From Gorsachius magnificus (taxonomy: Eukaryota; Chordata; Aves; Pelecaniformes; Ardeidae), in contig CM067086.1 in assembly GCA_034008185.1 (NCBI GenBank), positions 32,013,007 through 32,077,006 on the forward strand: DNA of 64,000 bases. Direction: 5' to 3'. Below, in pieces: positions 35,701 to 47,227 of this stretch. How positions within the stretch are numbered: position 1 is the first letter of the stretch; each line of letters begins with the position of its first letter. Below the pieces are notes generated by a model. The model saw only the letters and a list, made by a program, of their open reading frames with translations. It was not told the origin of the DNA and made no database searches. The position numbers and the translations under genes are program-made.

Positions 35701-38104
35701 ACAACCATACCTGCCAGCTCAGCTGAAATAAATCTGTGCCCTCTAATTGTCCTGCAAGCACAGACTTTACAGGAGTATTCCAGGGGAACCTCCCTCTATT
35801 ACCTCTCCATTGCTGTTGCAAGAGAAATAAATCAGCCCTCAGATGGAAACTTCATTTTGTTGGGCTGCCTCTCTACTCATTCAGACCATAAGGGAATCAG
35901 AAAAACCAAGCAAGAACAAAGCTACCCTGTACATTCTCGACTCCCAGCAAAACAACCTCTCTTGCTCTAACACCAGTCACACAAAGATCCACTGAATTCC
36001 AGTCTTGTGCTCCAGTGCTCTAGCAGCTTTTTAAGACCTAGTAAAGACAGACATTACCAAAATGTAGACAGCCTTCTCAGTCTTCTTGCATTGACTGTGC
36101 TTACTTGTCTTCCTAATTGTTCCTCTTTAGCACTCTATGGCAAAACAATCAATCCTAAAGAATGAATGCTGGGAAAGCAAAAGAGCTCTCTGCAAGCTGA
36201 TTTTCCACATCTAACCTGCTATTGCTGGCTTGCTTCCATACACGAGCCAGCAAGTTTAGCTCCATTACACAGCATAAGCCCACCTGCAATCCAGCAATGA
36301 AGAGAAGCATGGTCTGTCATTAACAGCCTAGGACAGAGAACCTGCACTCTCAGCTTTCTTACTAATTTGTTGGCATCAAGTATATTGCCTTCTTTAAGTA
36401 GGCTTTTGCTCCTCCTCCTGTATGACATGCTATCAGCTCCCTCATAGGAGGAGAATACTTATTTCTTAGGTGGCTTACGCTTGGATATAAGTGGGCTAAG
36501 GTACTGTTACTTTAACAATACCATTTTGCAGTTGAGATGCACTTCCATAGAACACCTTCATATCGTCTGGCGTAACTGGGGTACAGGCAGAAAGCGAACA
36601 AGCTATGAAAAAAACATGAGCATGCACTTTTTGCAGCTGCACTGAATTCTGGAGCAGAGAGAGAATAATAAGCCAAAATATCAAATAAACAGCTTGAATA
36701 TGCACTTTTCAGGCAGTCTGTAATGCTTTCCACCCCTTGAGGCCCTTGCAAGAAAGCAGCAGTTAACTCAGTGGGAAGGAGCAGGGAAGAAGGCGAGGTA
36801 TATAGCGTAAAGTGTGCGAGAGCAGCAAGTGTCAGATGTTACTTGCATAGTGAACCATGTACGGTGTGCATTCACATTATCCTCCATAGAACTGTGCTGT
36901 CAAAGCGCAATATGCCCCACTAAATTCTACTGAGTAAACCGAAGTCCATTCCTACCAAAGCTGATCCTTTGTTCCTGAATGCTTGCACCCCCCTGCATCC
37001 TGCTGCACGGACCCACAAGACTGTTGCAGTGACAGAAAATCCTGATAAAAAGATACTGCTTTGAGAGAAAGCAAGGTTGCAATCCCTGAAGTACTCAGAG
37101 GATGATTATCTGCTTGAAGACCTTTAGAAAACCTATTATTTTGTAATACAAACTTAATGTAGCAACAATAGCAGCTGAGGCAGGAGGGGGAAAGGGGAGT
37201 AAGACCAGCCTAACATCACCTAACTCTGGACTGCAAACAGAGACTATAAACCAAAGGGAGCTGTTCCAGGATGAAAGAACACTGATGGGCAAGAAGCTGC
37301 TAGCAGAGGCAAGAGTAGAAAAAAAAATTAGTCCAGCTTCCACTCCTAACACACAAGGCATGTTTGTGGTCAGGATGTCTACAGGGCAAAGTTGGAAGTT
37401 TCTATGGCTTGAAAATATTTTGCAGTGAGGTCTACCTTGCTTGCTGCTGTTGCTGAACGAAGGACGGATGAGTGTGAAGTGAAAGAAATGACAGGACTGA
37501 CCCTGCCAGTCAATGCCCATGGCAGCATTCACGATGCCCAACAAGGTGCCTGGGGGAGTGGTGGAAAGCAGTACGAGTTTAACAAGCCGAGGTAAAATTC
37601 AGAATTGTTATTACTTTGCTTCTACTTTTTACTCTCCTTGTGTTGTTCTTTGTGGTTGTCTATTCTAAAGTTAAAAGCTGTAGTGGTGGAACATGGCTTG
37701 AATCAAAGAGGATTAGTCTAATGGAATTGCAAAAGGATCCTGTATTTGTTTTATTATTCTCCCTTTCCTGTAGCCAAAGAATCAAGAAGCCAACAAAAAA
37801 CTAAGCTGTGTTCAGACTAAACAAAAGGGTACTACACAGTCCAAATTCATTACGGGGAACGCATTAGTCCTCTACAGTTACAAGTTATCTTCCTATTACA
37901 GGCCCAGTTTCTTCCTCTCCTCTGGCTAAGTTGTGTATGAAATATTATTCTGAACACAACTTTTCTGAAGATTGTGGGATAAGTCATTTAAAAGGTTTAA
38001 AAATCACCTCCTTTCACTCCTCATTGACTGTTCAAAGATCCTCCTCTTACATGAACTCTCCTGTACCTTTAATTAGGCTAGAATTTCCATAGGAGCACTG
38101 AGAG

Positions 38105-38182
38105 AAGTTGATATCCAACTTCAATTGAAATGCAATAGGAGTTGGGCATTAACTTCCTCGCACTGTTTGAAAGTGTCAATCT
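38105..38182. repeat. possible ancient amniote interspersed repeat
   Basis: The sequence around CAATAGGAGTTGGGCATTAA and TTTGAAAGTGTCAAT resembles an old repeat motif (ATGGGAGTTGGGCACCTAAC ... CTTTGAAAAT) common in amniote genomes. The match is short and diverged. Confidence 0.35.
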
Positions 38183-39345
38183 TTATTAAAACATGGCTTG
38201 GCTTCAGAACACCCTGGAGATGTGCTGAGCTGTGCTTGCCTGCTTCAAACTGCTCAACTAGAGCATGAAAGGGAACCTCAGGGGCAATTTTCTAAAGTAC
38301 TTTTTAGGGCTATTACATGGGGAATAATTGGCAACTTAAAATGAAGGGACACAGCTGCTGTGTTACATGATAAGGGTGCCTGTTGTAAGCTGCCCTTTCA
38401 ACCCAAAATTCCACAGGGCATTAATATTTTTCCTGATACTGTAGCAAGCCATAGTGCACACGTGGCAACTAAAATTCATTTCTGAATTGGCAGGGACCAA
38501 AGAGTTTCTCAGATCAGGGAAACCCAGGCCGGTATCCCCTTTGGTCTATTTTAGTTTAGACCCTCTGTGATATGAATATGTCCAAATTGGAAAACAGATT
38601 AAAATGTACTAAATCGAAGTCTAAATTTTAAAAAGTGCTGCTCCTATTATATAGGATTTATACGGGAACGATTTCAACTATGCGTCTTTTCAAAGAGGAT
38701 ACCCAAACACTGGTTAATAAACCAATTTCCTACAAGTGCTCCCTTAATTACTTTGAAAACATACAGTAACAAGATGTGCCTTGGAGTTATTACATAAACT
38801 TAAAACTAAGAATGAATTTTACCAGAGCTTTTCTGTTTCAAAAGCCTAAATGAAGTCTACTTGGCTATTTTGTTGTAATATAAACCAGGGCCACGAGGAA
38901 GGGAAGTTCTCATCTCATTTACATTATTGTAAAGCAAGAGTAACTCAATTAAAGTCAATAGCTTTGAACTTGCTTAAACGAGACAAGACCTATAAGGGAT
39001 TACAAGGCTGTTTTAAGCATGCCCAATAAAAAAAAGAAGTCTTATCAGGTTTTACTTACATGGCCTGCAGCAATCCAAGTTGTACAGCCTCACTTTGCTG
39101 CTACTAGATTGTTTTTGTGTGTGCCAAGTATAAAGTGTGCAGTTTAGCACAGCTCTACGTAGTATTCTGAATGCTGATCTCTATAATTGCTCCCCATGCT
39201 GCTCCTTCCCCCCCCCCCGAAAAAGCTTATACAGACATTAATTGCAAAGCCAGATAGTTTTGCAGCGTAAATAGGTAAAGTCTTCAAGATGAAGACACTC
39301 AGCAAATGCCAGAAGTTTTCACTCCGCATATCCAGATTCAGACTG

Positions 39346-39790
39346 AAGGCAGTAGGGTCATCTAATCTGATTTCCTGTGTATCATACTCACAGAATGTGA
39401 ATCAAATTACTCTTAGGACCATAACTTGGGTTTGACTAAAGCAAGTCTTTCTGAAAGGCATCAGGCCTAAGATGAAAGCCTGAGAGAGAGGGAATCTGTC
39501 GCCTCCCTCATAACTTCATTCTGCCTTAGAATTGCCCTCACTTTAAAGAAATTTTGATCACAAGTTTGTTTATATTCAGCTAATCATGTTCTTCCCCATT
39601 AGACTAAAGAGCCTGCAGAGCTTTTGTCCCTATGGAGATACTCAGATTATATGAAATCATCTTTTGACCCTTTTTTTTTTTTTTTCCTTTCTTTTAATAC
39701 CCTAAGGAAGGCTGAGCTCCTTTAAGACTCTCACTGTTAGGCTTTTTCAGCCCTTGACACTATGGAAAGACTTTTCTCTGATTTTGGTCC
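39346..39790 (-). mobile_element. ancient CR1 LINE 3' part, heavily diverged
   Basis: The plus strand follows the reverse complement of the old reptile-type CR1 3' end: GTAGGGTCATCTAATCTGAT, TTGACTAAAGCAAGTCTTTC, TGAAAGGCATCAGGCCTAAG, ATTAGACTAAAGAGCC and GGCTGAGCTCCTTTAAGACT then CTCACTGTTAGGC. Many substitutions, gaps and a T15 run show it is much older than the copies at 5.0, 27.7 and 57.0 kb. Confidence 0.78.
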
Positions 39791-41984
39791 CATATTTTAA
39801 TGTTGATACTAAAGATACATATCATATGCCAGTATCATCTCTCTGCTGCCATGGAGAAACAAGAATACTCCCCCCCTTCCCTACTTGCTCCTTCTCCGAT
39901 TGATTAAAATACATAGGACAATATATAGGGCCAACTGACATAGGGGTATAGCTTGCTGTTTGCCTGGCCTGCCCTCTGCTTTGCTGGTGATAGGTTAAAA
40001 ATTTAGCTGAGATCATTGGATGCATTGTTCAAACTCTAAAAAAGGCCCAGGAGGATGAAATGCTGAACACTATAAAGGAACAGAAAGAGGGAGGCTACAG
40101 AGGGAACCGGCGTGTGTTTAAATATAGAACCTGTTCTGCCATCATTATGGTAAAGATGGAGAAGAGCCTGCAATAAGTGAAGCTTGTCTCACAAATAAGG
40201 AAACTGTCATTAAGACATTAGAACTGACGTGACTGATATTAAGAAAAATCAGACAGACAGATTTCTAGCTTTTCTTTTCAACATGACCTTCTCAGCAAAC
40301 CTGGGCCAGGAAGATACAGGATAAGCACTGTCATAAATCCAGTATTTTGTTAGTTGTTAAGGCTGGAAATTATTAGCCCTATAGGTAAAATATCCCTTTG
40401 CCTTGGAAAAGAGCTTTCATTTCCAGTGCCAAAGTCAATTCAATTCAGACAATTTCAGATATTCCTGAGGAGAGGACTCAGGACATTCCTCCCCTTGGGA
40501 AACTTGGAAAGCAGGACTCATTGCACGGAGACAGCTTCCCAACTCTGCAAACTCATATGAAATGAAAGCTGTACTGATTAGATTTTTATAAGTACCAAAA
40601 ATTCCTTGAAATGCTTTTTTTTTTTCCCCAAATAAATGGTCCTATCATGGCATGGTGGGATGGAAAAGCTTGACGCGTGTTCTTTGGGGTATGCATTTAG
40701 CCTAGCTGATGCACATGGAAGCTTAGGCCAGAGCAGTTTCCTGAATTTAGTCGTGGCTGTGGGCAGGCAGAGTATTTGGGTGGTAGCAGTCTTTCGCCTT
40801 ACAAAGGACAGCCTGCTAAAAGATTTCTTTTTCCCCTTGCAACTAGGCTGCCGACACCGGAGCTGAAAATAAATCAACATGACGACTGTGTGAAGAGCTG
40901 GGCAGTGAAAAATTCTACCAGAAAGGCCTCTATTGAAAGCTGAGAAATACACAAAGCTTGGGAAACATTAGGAAGCAAGCCTGCTGGTTTATAGAAGTGC
41001 AGTGGGGGCATACATCTCTGGTCTCTACAATATTGGTTTATATTAAGCTTTATTTTAAGAGTGATGATTACATTGGCTGGATTTCAGTCCCTATGCCAAA
41101 TATGCCAAATAAATATCAAATACTCTCCAGGGCTTCCCTCCACCCCTACCCACTGCATTTGAACCATGCAAATTAGACAGAATTGACATTGGAATGCTTA
41201 TGGCTGGGAGAGAACGACGCATTTCCCATCCTTGGGGCATTTTTATCCTGTTTATATGAATACAGACACGCTAGGCATATACTGCTAATTCAGTGGGTTA
41301 CAGAATATTCAGCGTGCAGGCACTCAGCCACCAGCCGGATCTGTAAGGTCCAAACGCGAAGTTAAAACCATATGGGTTCACAAGCAATCCATACTGAAAC
41401 CAAGAGGCACAGAGGTGCCACCCAGGAAGTTTTTTGTCTTGGGTAGTTAAAGACAGCACTGCTTCCTTCTACATTTTGAAGAGGAAAGCAGGGGATTAAC
41501 ATCACTCCCAATACATTGGAGCAACACCCACAGAAGTAACACATGCGCAGAGGCACCTCCATCTCTAGGCCCCTATGAAGCCAAGCACAGTATTTGATGT
41601 GGCGCCCCTGCATCCTAAACTAACTCCAACTCCTTTTATAGTTGGGAGAATCCAGAATCATAGAAGCCTTGCCTAGCCGAGGCAATATAGATCTTCTAAG
41701 TCCATCACAGTCCGTTCCCAGCGGCCTGTCCTGCCACAGCACTGCAGCTGCTGGACTAAGGGGATTTGCTGTTATCAAGCAGAAGGGGGAGACAAGACCT
41801 CAGCTTTTCTCCAGTTCCCCAGAAACGCAGACTTCTGCCCACCTCTCGCAAGAGGCTTGACCTGCTGCTGCTTCCAAGAAGGATGAACAGGCAGCTGGTC
41901 AGAGGGGAGGGCCATGAAAAACAGCTCCTCTCCTCATCGGCAGCCTGGCTCCCGCCCCACAGCAAAACCACAGCGCTGGTACTG

Positions 41985-42040
41985 CCAAGAATTCGATTCG
42001 CATTCTTCACTCCCTGTGGTAGCCACTAGGCCACACGGTC
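41985..42040 (-). repeat. tRNA-like fragment, probably a SINE remnant
   Basis: On the minus strand CGTGTGGCCTAGTGGCTACC looks like a tRNA D-arm/A-box. GCGAATCGAATTC, about 20 nt downstream, resembles a B-box. There is no anticodon arm or acceptor stem pairing that I can make, so it is not called a tRNA gene. Confidence 0.35.
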
Positions 42041-42377
42041 TCCTTCAATCCATTTGCATTTTATTAGGTCTTTTCATACACCAGGGGACAAAAGAACAAG
42101 CCACTTCCTCCCACTGAGCTCTCATTTCACACTTCAAATGGGCTATACTAACCTTTATGGTGGAGCAGCTGCCAGGGAGGAGGGGCAGGAGGCGGCAGGC
42201 AGGGAGAGGATGACAGGATAGAGCGTCTGATGATGCAGCCTCAGCTCCTCTCCCAGCAACCCAGAGGAACCCAAATCAGCGCAGAGCAACACCTTTCCCT
42301 CCTGCTCCCACCTCAGGGGCACCCAGAGCTCTGCAGCCACCTTGGTGGCGTTCAGCCCAAGCGCTTTCTGGACTCAC

Positions 42378-42483
42378 CTCCCACCCCCAGTAGGTGCTGC
42401 TGAGTTAATAGCCTGTACCATGTCCGTAGTCAGAGCATCAAGTAAGCTGGTAATGAATTCAACTTTCTTCCCTTCTGGGCAGC
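42378..42483 (-). CDS. SMOC1: SMOC1 exon: start of the extracellular Ca-binding domain
   Basis: This 106-nt exon has acceptor CTTTCTGCAG, then GC completing Gly, 34 codons CPEGKKVEFITSLLDALTTD followed by MVQAINSAAPTGGG, then AG of the split Arg codon and donor GTGAGT. It supplies the first helix of the SPARC-like extracellular calcium-binding domain. The next exon opens with G to complete AGG and continues FSEPD. Only the valine in KKVEF differs from the human protein as I remember it. No defect is seen. Confidence 0.96.
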
Positions 42484-45400
42484 CTGCAGAAAGAAAAGAT
42501 GAGGTTTAATGCAATAACACACAGGACTGGTCTCCTACCCCGGTTCAGCAAGGATCAGCCAGAACTTCCTTTGTTTGTAACATGGCAGCCCTCATCAGTC
42601 CCTAAGGAAAGGCAGAAGAATCCCTCAGTGGGTTTCTCTGCGTGGCAATTTGTCCTGCAGCTTTTGTCCGGGCACACGCAGGGTCACCAACAATATCTGG
42701 CAGGAAGACCGTGTGGTTAGCTTTATGGCCTCTCCCAGTTCCCTACCAGCATAACCACAGGGATGTGCTGGAAGTGCCTGGCAGACAGAGTTCCCATGGC
42801 GACACATGCAGACAAGTTTACAAAACAGCTCGTTACCTCCTGGGTCATCTTCCTCCGCAAACATGGCTGTTCTGAGGTCCTGACTGACAGCTTAAAGCTT
42901 CCCAAAGCATGGGCCAAAGCGAGCGCTGCTGCTTGCACTCTCTTCTTGAGGCACAGAGAGCATTGCCTGCCAGCAGCTACCACAATAATTCAGTTCTTTG
43001 CATGATCAGGCTGCATGGGAAACACGTCAGTCTAAGTCAACACGTGGTAATCGCCCCCAGTCACTGCTGGCTTAAGCAGGACAAAGCACGCTGGAGACGA
43101 GCTTGGTAACCATTTCCATTACTTAGTCCTGAGGCTGCCTAGTTCCCCACCACCACAACCACAGACTGACAGAGCCTCCTATCCTTAACAGTGCCAGCCT
43201 GTTATGACACAGCTGAGACGAAATTCTCCATCTCCTCACCTTTATGAAGCAATCCATGCCATTTCCTTGCTTCTTAAAGGAGCAAAAGCACACTGCATTT
43301 ACTATCACATTAATACTGCAGCAATTGCTCCAGTCTACCAAGGAACAAGCATACTTAACTTCAACCGACCACCTCCAAAACCACTGTCCAAAAGCCATCA
43401 TCTCTCATCCTATTGTCTTCTCTTGATGAGACAGAGAAGCCGTCACCACAGCCCTTACCTCTTCTCTTTGCCCAAAACAACATTCACTACCAATTAGTCA
43501 GCTGATTAAGGCAGACGACATCAGAAAACAGCCTCCCCCTAGCAACATATAGCAGTGTCAACACTTTCTGCTTTTCCTGGACAAGCAGAGATGTACATGT
43601 ATCCCAAACAGAGCACCAGAAACTTACTGTAATCCCTTGAGAGCTGAAAGCAGATTGCAAATTGATCTGACAAAACTCCCTCCTTTGCAGTAGTACAGGC
43701 TCTGCTCTCTGCAATAGCTAACCAACAGTCCCGTGTCTGTCTCCATGTTATGTGCATTACACACGCACACCCCTCAGCACTCGTTTGGCACATGGTCCAG
43801 AAAATGTCAGCATTGTAATGGGTAAGCTGCTATGGCAGCCAGAGTAGACCAGTCACTTAAAGGAGCTTTTTGTTGCAGTAATGAGAAGGTTGAAAAAACC
43901 ATTTGCTAGAAGTCATCTCCCTGGGGCCTCAGCATCTCACCGTCTGCAGGAATTAGCAGTTTGCCATTTGCTATGTGCAAGCAACACTTCCTTCTTTCTT
44001 TCTTCTGGCCACAGCCATGACAATTTGTGAAGAGGGTATGTGTAGGTATGCAAGGATTTGGACTTAGGTCTCCTCCAGCTTGGCCTCTGCAGGGTTCTCT
44101 TCACACAGGCCAAGGAGCACACTGCCTGCAGCACTGAGAGTCTGAAGAAAAGGCAAACCTCTAGAAGAGGAATAAGGTAAGGAGTCCCCCTTACAGAATT
44201 AAGTACAAATCGAATGATCAGCCTCAAATTAAAGCAGGGGGTTTTCTTAAAATTCAGTTCTGCTAAGAAATAAGAGCAGAAAAAAGTAAAAAGAAACATC
44301 CTCTCTCACCCCCTGCAATTCTGGCTCAGCAGTGAATTTTTGCATACAAGAGCAGCTAATCAAACAAACCTCAAGTCTGCATCAAAAGATCGTGCAGCAC
44401 AGCATCTCCCATGCAGACAAACCAGGATCAGATCCTCCATCTCCTAGTCTCTCCATAGACAAGGGTATTTTCAGTGACAGGAACCATCATGCCAGCCAAT
44501 GCAGCCAAGCACAGAGCTGAAAGTTTACTCAGGCACAGAAAAGTGGCTTGAGCTGAGAGGGGAACTCTCCTGGCATCTGATGCTGGGACCAGACCACTAA
44601 GCTACAGCCCATCATGTGTCCTCTTCTGCGTCAAGCAGTTCCTGTCCCCCCTGTCAGCTGCAGTGCAGAAGCAGAGGGAGAAGGGAAACAAACCCATTCT
44701 GTCTTCCTGAGAGATCAGAAAAAGCTCAAGAGCAAAGGACTTTCACAGCGGAGTACTGGAGAGGCAAGGGAAGTGCAGGGAGAGGCAGTAAAACAAGGGG
44801 AGAAGGGGATGGGGAAGAAAGGGAATAAGGTTATTCTATTTTAGCATGATTTCCTAAGGAAATGAGGCTTATAGCAATCATTTAGCTCGTTTCCCTACCC
44901 CCCAAAAGTAATACTTGAACCAACTGGCCCATTTCATTCAAATGTGAGAGGGAGGCAGATAGGAAATTTCTATATGACTTGTGAAAACAAGGAGCTGCAT
45001 AGAAGAGCACCCTGCTGAGGGCAGAGTTGCTAAGCAGAAAGCTATGGGGCCTGACGTCTGGAGCCAGCAGGAGGAGAACTAGGAGACACAGAAGGCAAAT
45101 CTGGAACAAATCTCATTTCCTTTGTTAACCTGCTCAGGGACAACTCACTTCATGCTAGCTCTAGAAAGGGCCAGGAGAAAATGAAGTGGATCCAGAGCTA
45201 CCAGCTCTTCCTGCAGAGTTCATGGTGGAGAGGGACCCACTGTAGCTTCTGTTTTCAAGCACAGTCAGCCCTCACCCAGGAGGGCAATGGCTGACCCATC
45301 AGCAAGGGCCCCTCACTCTGCTCCTTAGAAAGGCAGCAGGAAGGAAAAAACAGAGCACAGGCAGGTAGGATACCATCTTTAAAAGCTGCACAGACACCTA

Positions 45401-46058
45401 TGCCCAGCATATCTTCCTAGCAGAAATGAGGTAGGCAGACAGTAAATTATGGCTTGTCACTCTGTTAAGAGGGAAAAGCAGATACAAAACAAACAGCAAT
45501 TGGAGATAAAGTGGGTCAGTCCCAGGCAGAAAATGAGGGATAAATTCCAGCTAAGTGAGGACCAAGCATTAGTTAAGGGACCTTAGTGCACCAGGAATGC
45601 TGCCCTGCCTGGTCCATGCAGTGTCAGGGAATGAGCTGGTCCACTGACGATTGCCAGCTGTGTCCTCTTTCATTGCTCAGGGTGCACCGAGCTGCTGAAA
45701 AACCCTGCTAAATGGAAAGGATCTTGTCCTGGCCAGGCTTTGAAGAACAATATTCAATGCTGAGCCCATTCTTCCCCCAGGGGACCTCCAGGCATCCAGG
45801 TTTCTTTCCTGAAAATTCTGATCTCAGACATGTTTTCAAAGGGCAGACAGGCAATAAACAGGCTTCCAGGACACTCCCAGCCTCTTCCAGTTCACTGCTG
45901 AAACTGGAGGTGATCCAAAATAACACAGAATAAAACCCATGGTAAAACATGCATCGTGAGGGAAATCCCCCATCTCCTCAACAATACTCTTGGCCCCTTA
46001 AGAGTCCCAAGGTGAAACAAGGGAAGAAGACAGAGACAGGATCTTGTTCCTCTCTGAC
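42484..46058 (-). other. SMOC1 intron, 3.6 kb
   Basis: No gene is recognised. It includes a purine-rich plus-strand stretch at 44745-44830 and a tRNA-like fragment near 44.56-44.61 kb. The donor is GTCAGAGA and the acceptor CTTTCTGCAG on the minus strand. Confidence 0.8.
44555..44610 (-). repeat. possible tRNA-like/SINE fragment
   Basis: The minus strand reads GGGCTGTAGCTTAGTGGTCT (A-box-like, TAGCTTAGTGG), followed by GGAGAGTTCCCCTCTCAGC in the place of a B-box. It is degenerate, and no cloverleaf can be drawn with confidence. Confidence 0.25.
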
Positions 46059-46141
46059 CTGGAAGTTCTCTGTCCTTGAATGGATCATCAATCTCTGTGC
46101 TCTTCGATCTGGCATCGCTTTCACAGACTGGGGTCTCATAG
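46059..46141 (-). CDS. SMOC1: SMOC1 exon: end of thyroglobulin domain 2 and linker
   Basis: This 83-nt exon has acceptor CTTTTTCAG, then C completing CGC (Arg), 27 codons YETPVCESDARSKSTEIDDP followed by FKDRELP, then G of the split Gly and donor GTCAGA. The cysteine in PVC is the sixth and last of the second thyroglobulin type-1 domain begun in the 47227-47035 exon. The rest is the acidic, hydrophilic linker to the calcium-binding domain. Relative to the human sequence I recall (YVMPSCESDARAKTTEADDP), this is the most variable stretch of SMOC1 in the window, as expected for a linker. Confidence 0.95.
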
Positions 46142-47034
46142 CTGAAAAAGGAGAACAGCAGATGCTAAACTATGTGATATAGCTTTAGTGTCATCAGATG
46201 GTTGCTAAGGGGTTGTCTTATTTGCTTACTGCAGGGGAAACCAATAAACCTGCAGAAGAAATATTATTCTCAAGCATCTGTTTGTTTATGGAAAGTCAGC
46301 AACTGCAGCAGAAGTAGAGAGAGAAGGGAGAGCATACTCTGAAGTTCAGTATCAGCTACCAACCCAAACCCACAAACAGCACAAGGCCCTCTTCCAACTC
46401 TTGTGGGCACAGGCTGAGCTTTTTTTCAAAACTGTCCGTGCTCTGCAGAATCACTGTATCTAGCAGAGTTTTGGTCACAACTCCTACTAGCCTGTTTTTA
46501 TAACTTGCCAGACCCATGATTTGTTTCCAAACCCCAAATAAGAAAAGATTCTCCAGACAGTTTTAAGATGCAGAGTAAGTTAAAAAAAAAAAAACAACTG
46601 TCACTGGCTTAAAAATCTATCAATGCACAACGAAGCAGTCTTCTAAACCTGTATTGGTCAGGATCCAAGTGGCTGCAGCATGGAAGTATAAAGCAGAGGA
46701 TAATGCAACAAAGCCACTTGTCATTTCACTGCTCATGCCTCTGATCTGTAGTCCTGAGCAAAGCCCTCATTCCTGCTACTACCCAAAAGCTACAAGCCAG
46801 AGAAAAAAAAAGAGGCTGCTTTGCATGAATACTTAACACAGAGGAAAGTAAGGGCAGCAGGTACTATGCACCAGCTCCTACAGAGAGGAAGCTGCATTCA
46901 GTAGGGACCACCACATATGGCATTGCTAGCTCTAAGGAAGGTAGTACAGAGCTGACTGCTCTAGAAGTAGGAACTCACCTGATATAGCAACAGTGGTTTT
47001 TTATATCTTATCTCACCAGGCCTATAGCTCTTAC
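46142..47034 (-). other. SMOC1 intron, 893 nt
   Basis: The donor is GTAAGAGC and the acceptor TTTTTCAG on the minus strand. It contains a plus-strand A-run at about 46582-46593. Nothing else is recognised. Confidence 0.88.
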
Positions 47035-47227
47035 CGAGTGGAAGTACCAGGCAGGGGGCGTCCCGTGTCCACCAGGACACACCAGCAGTACCCAGTTGAC
47101 TGGTGGCATTGCACTGGTTTGTAGAGCCCTCCCGGAGCACACTCAGGGATGACGATACCCTCGCGGGGGTTCTGCCTGGCCTCTTCCAGAGCGCTCTGCC
47201 TTTCCTGGTCGCAGGAGTGAACTTTCT
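47035..47227 (-). CDS. SMOC1: SMOC1 exon: thyroglobulin type-1 domain 2
   Basis: This 193-nt exon has a strong acceptor (a pyrimidine tract ending CCCATCTTCCAG), AG completing Glu, and 63 codons. It begins KVHSCDQERQSALEEARQNP and continues REGIVIPECAPGGLYKPVQC, then HQSTGYCWCV and LVDTGRPLPGTST, ending with two bases of the Arg codon and donor GTAAGA. The thyroglobulin type-1 signature is clear: cysteines in SC-DQ, PEC and VQC, the CWC pair, and the last Cys in the next exon. These disulfide-rich modules occur in secreted matrix proteins and can act as protease inhibitors or interaction domains. An open frame continues upstream of the acceptor but loses all resemblance. Confidence 0.97.

Larger units (their letters stand above)
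32788..42377 (-). other. SMOC1 intron, 9.6 kb
   Basis: This intron separates the two exons of the extracellular calcium-binding domain. It contains an ancient CR1 (39346-39790), a possible old repeat at 38105-38182, a tRNA-like fragment near 42.0 kb, a C11 run (39208-39218) and a T15 run (39671-39685). The AT-rich stretch 38.2-39.06 kb is unusually free of repeats. No gene is recognised. Confidence 0.8.

Noticed and set aside
41650..41710. Possible CR1 3' end (CAGAATCATAGAAGCC ... ATCTTCTAAGTCCATC)
   Set aside because: Only short pieces match and the order is loose, so it was left out of the feature list.
32540..47227. Assignment to SMOC2 instead of SMOC1
   Set aside because: The EF-hand and basic-region residues, the GRLV end and the SLC8A3 neighbour all fit SMOC1; SMOC2 has a long different tail.
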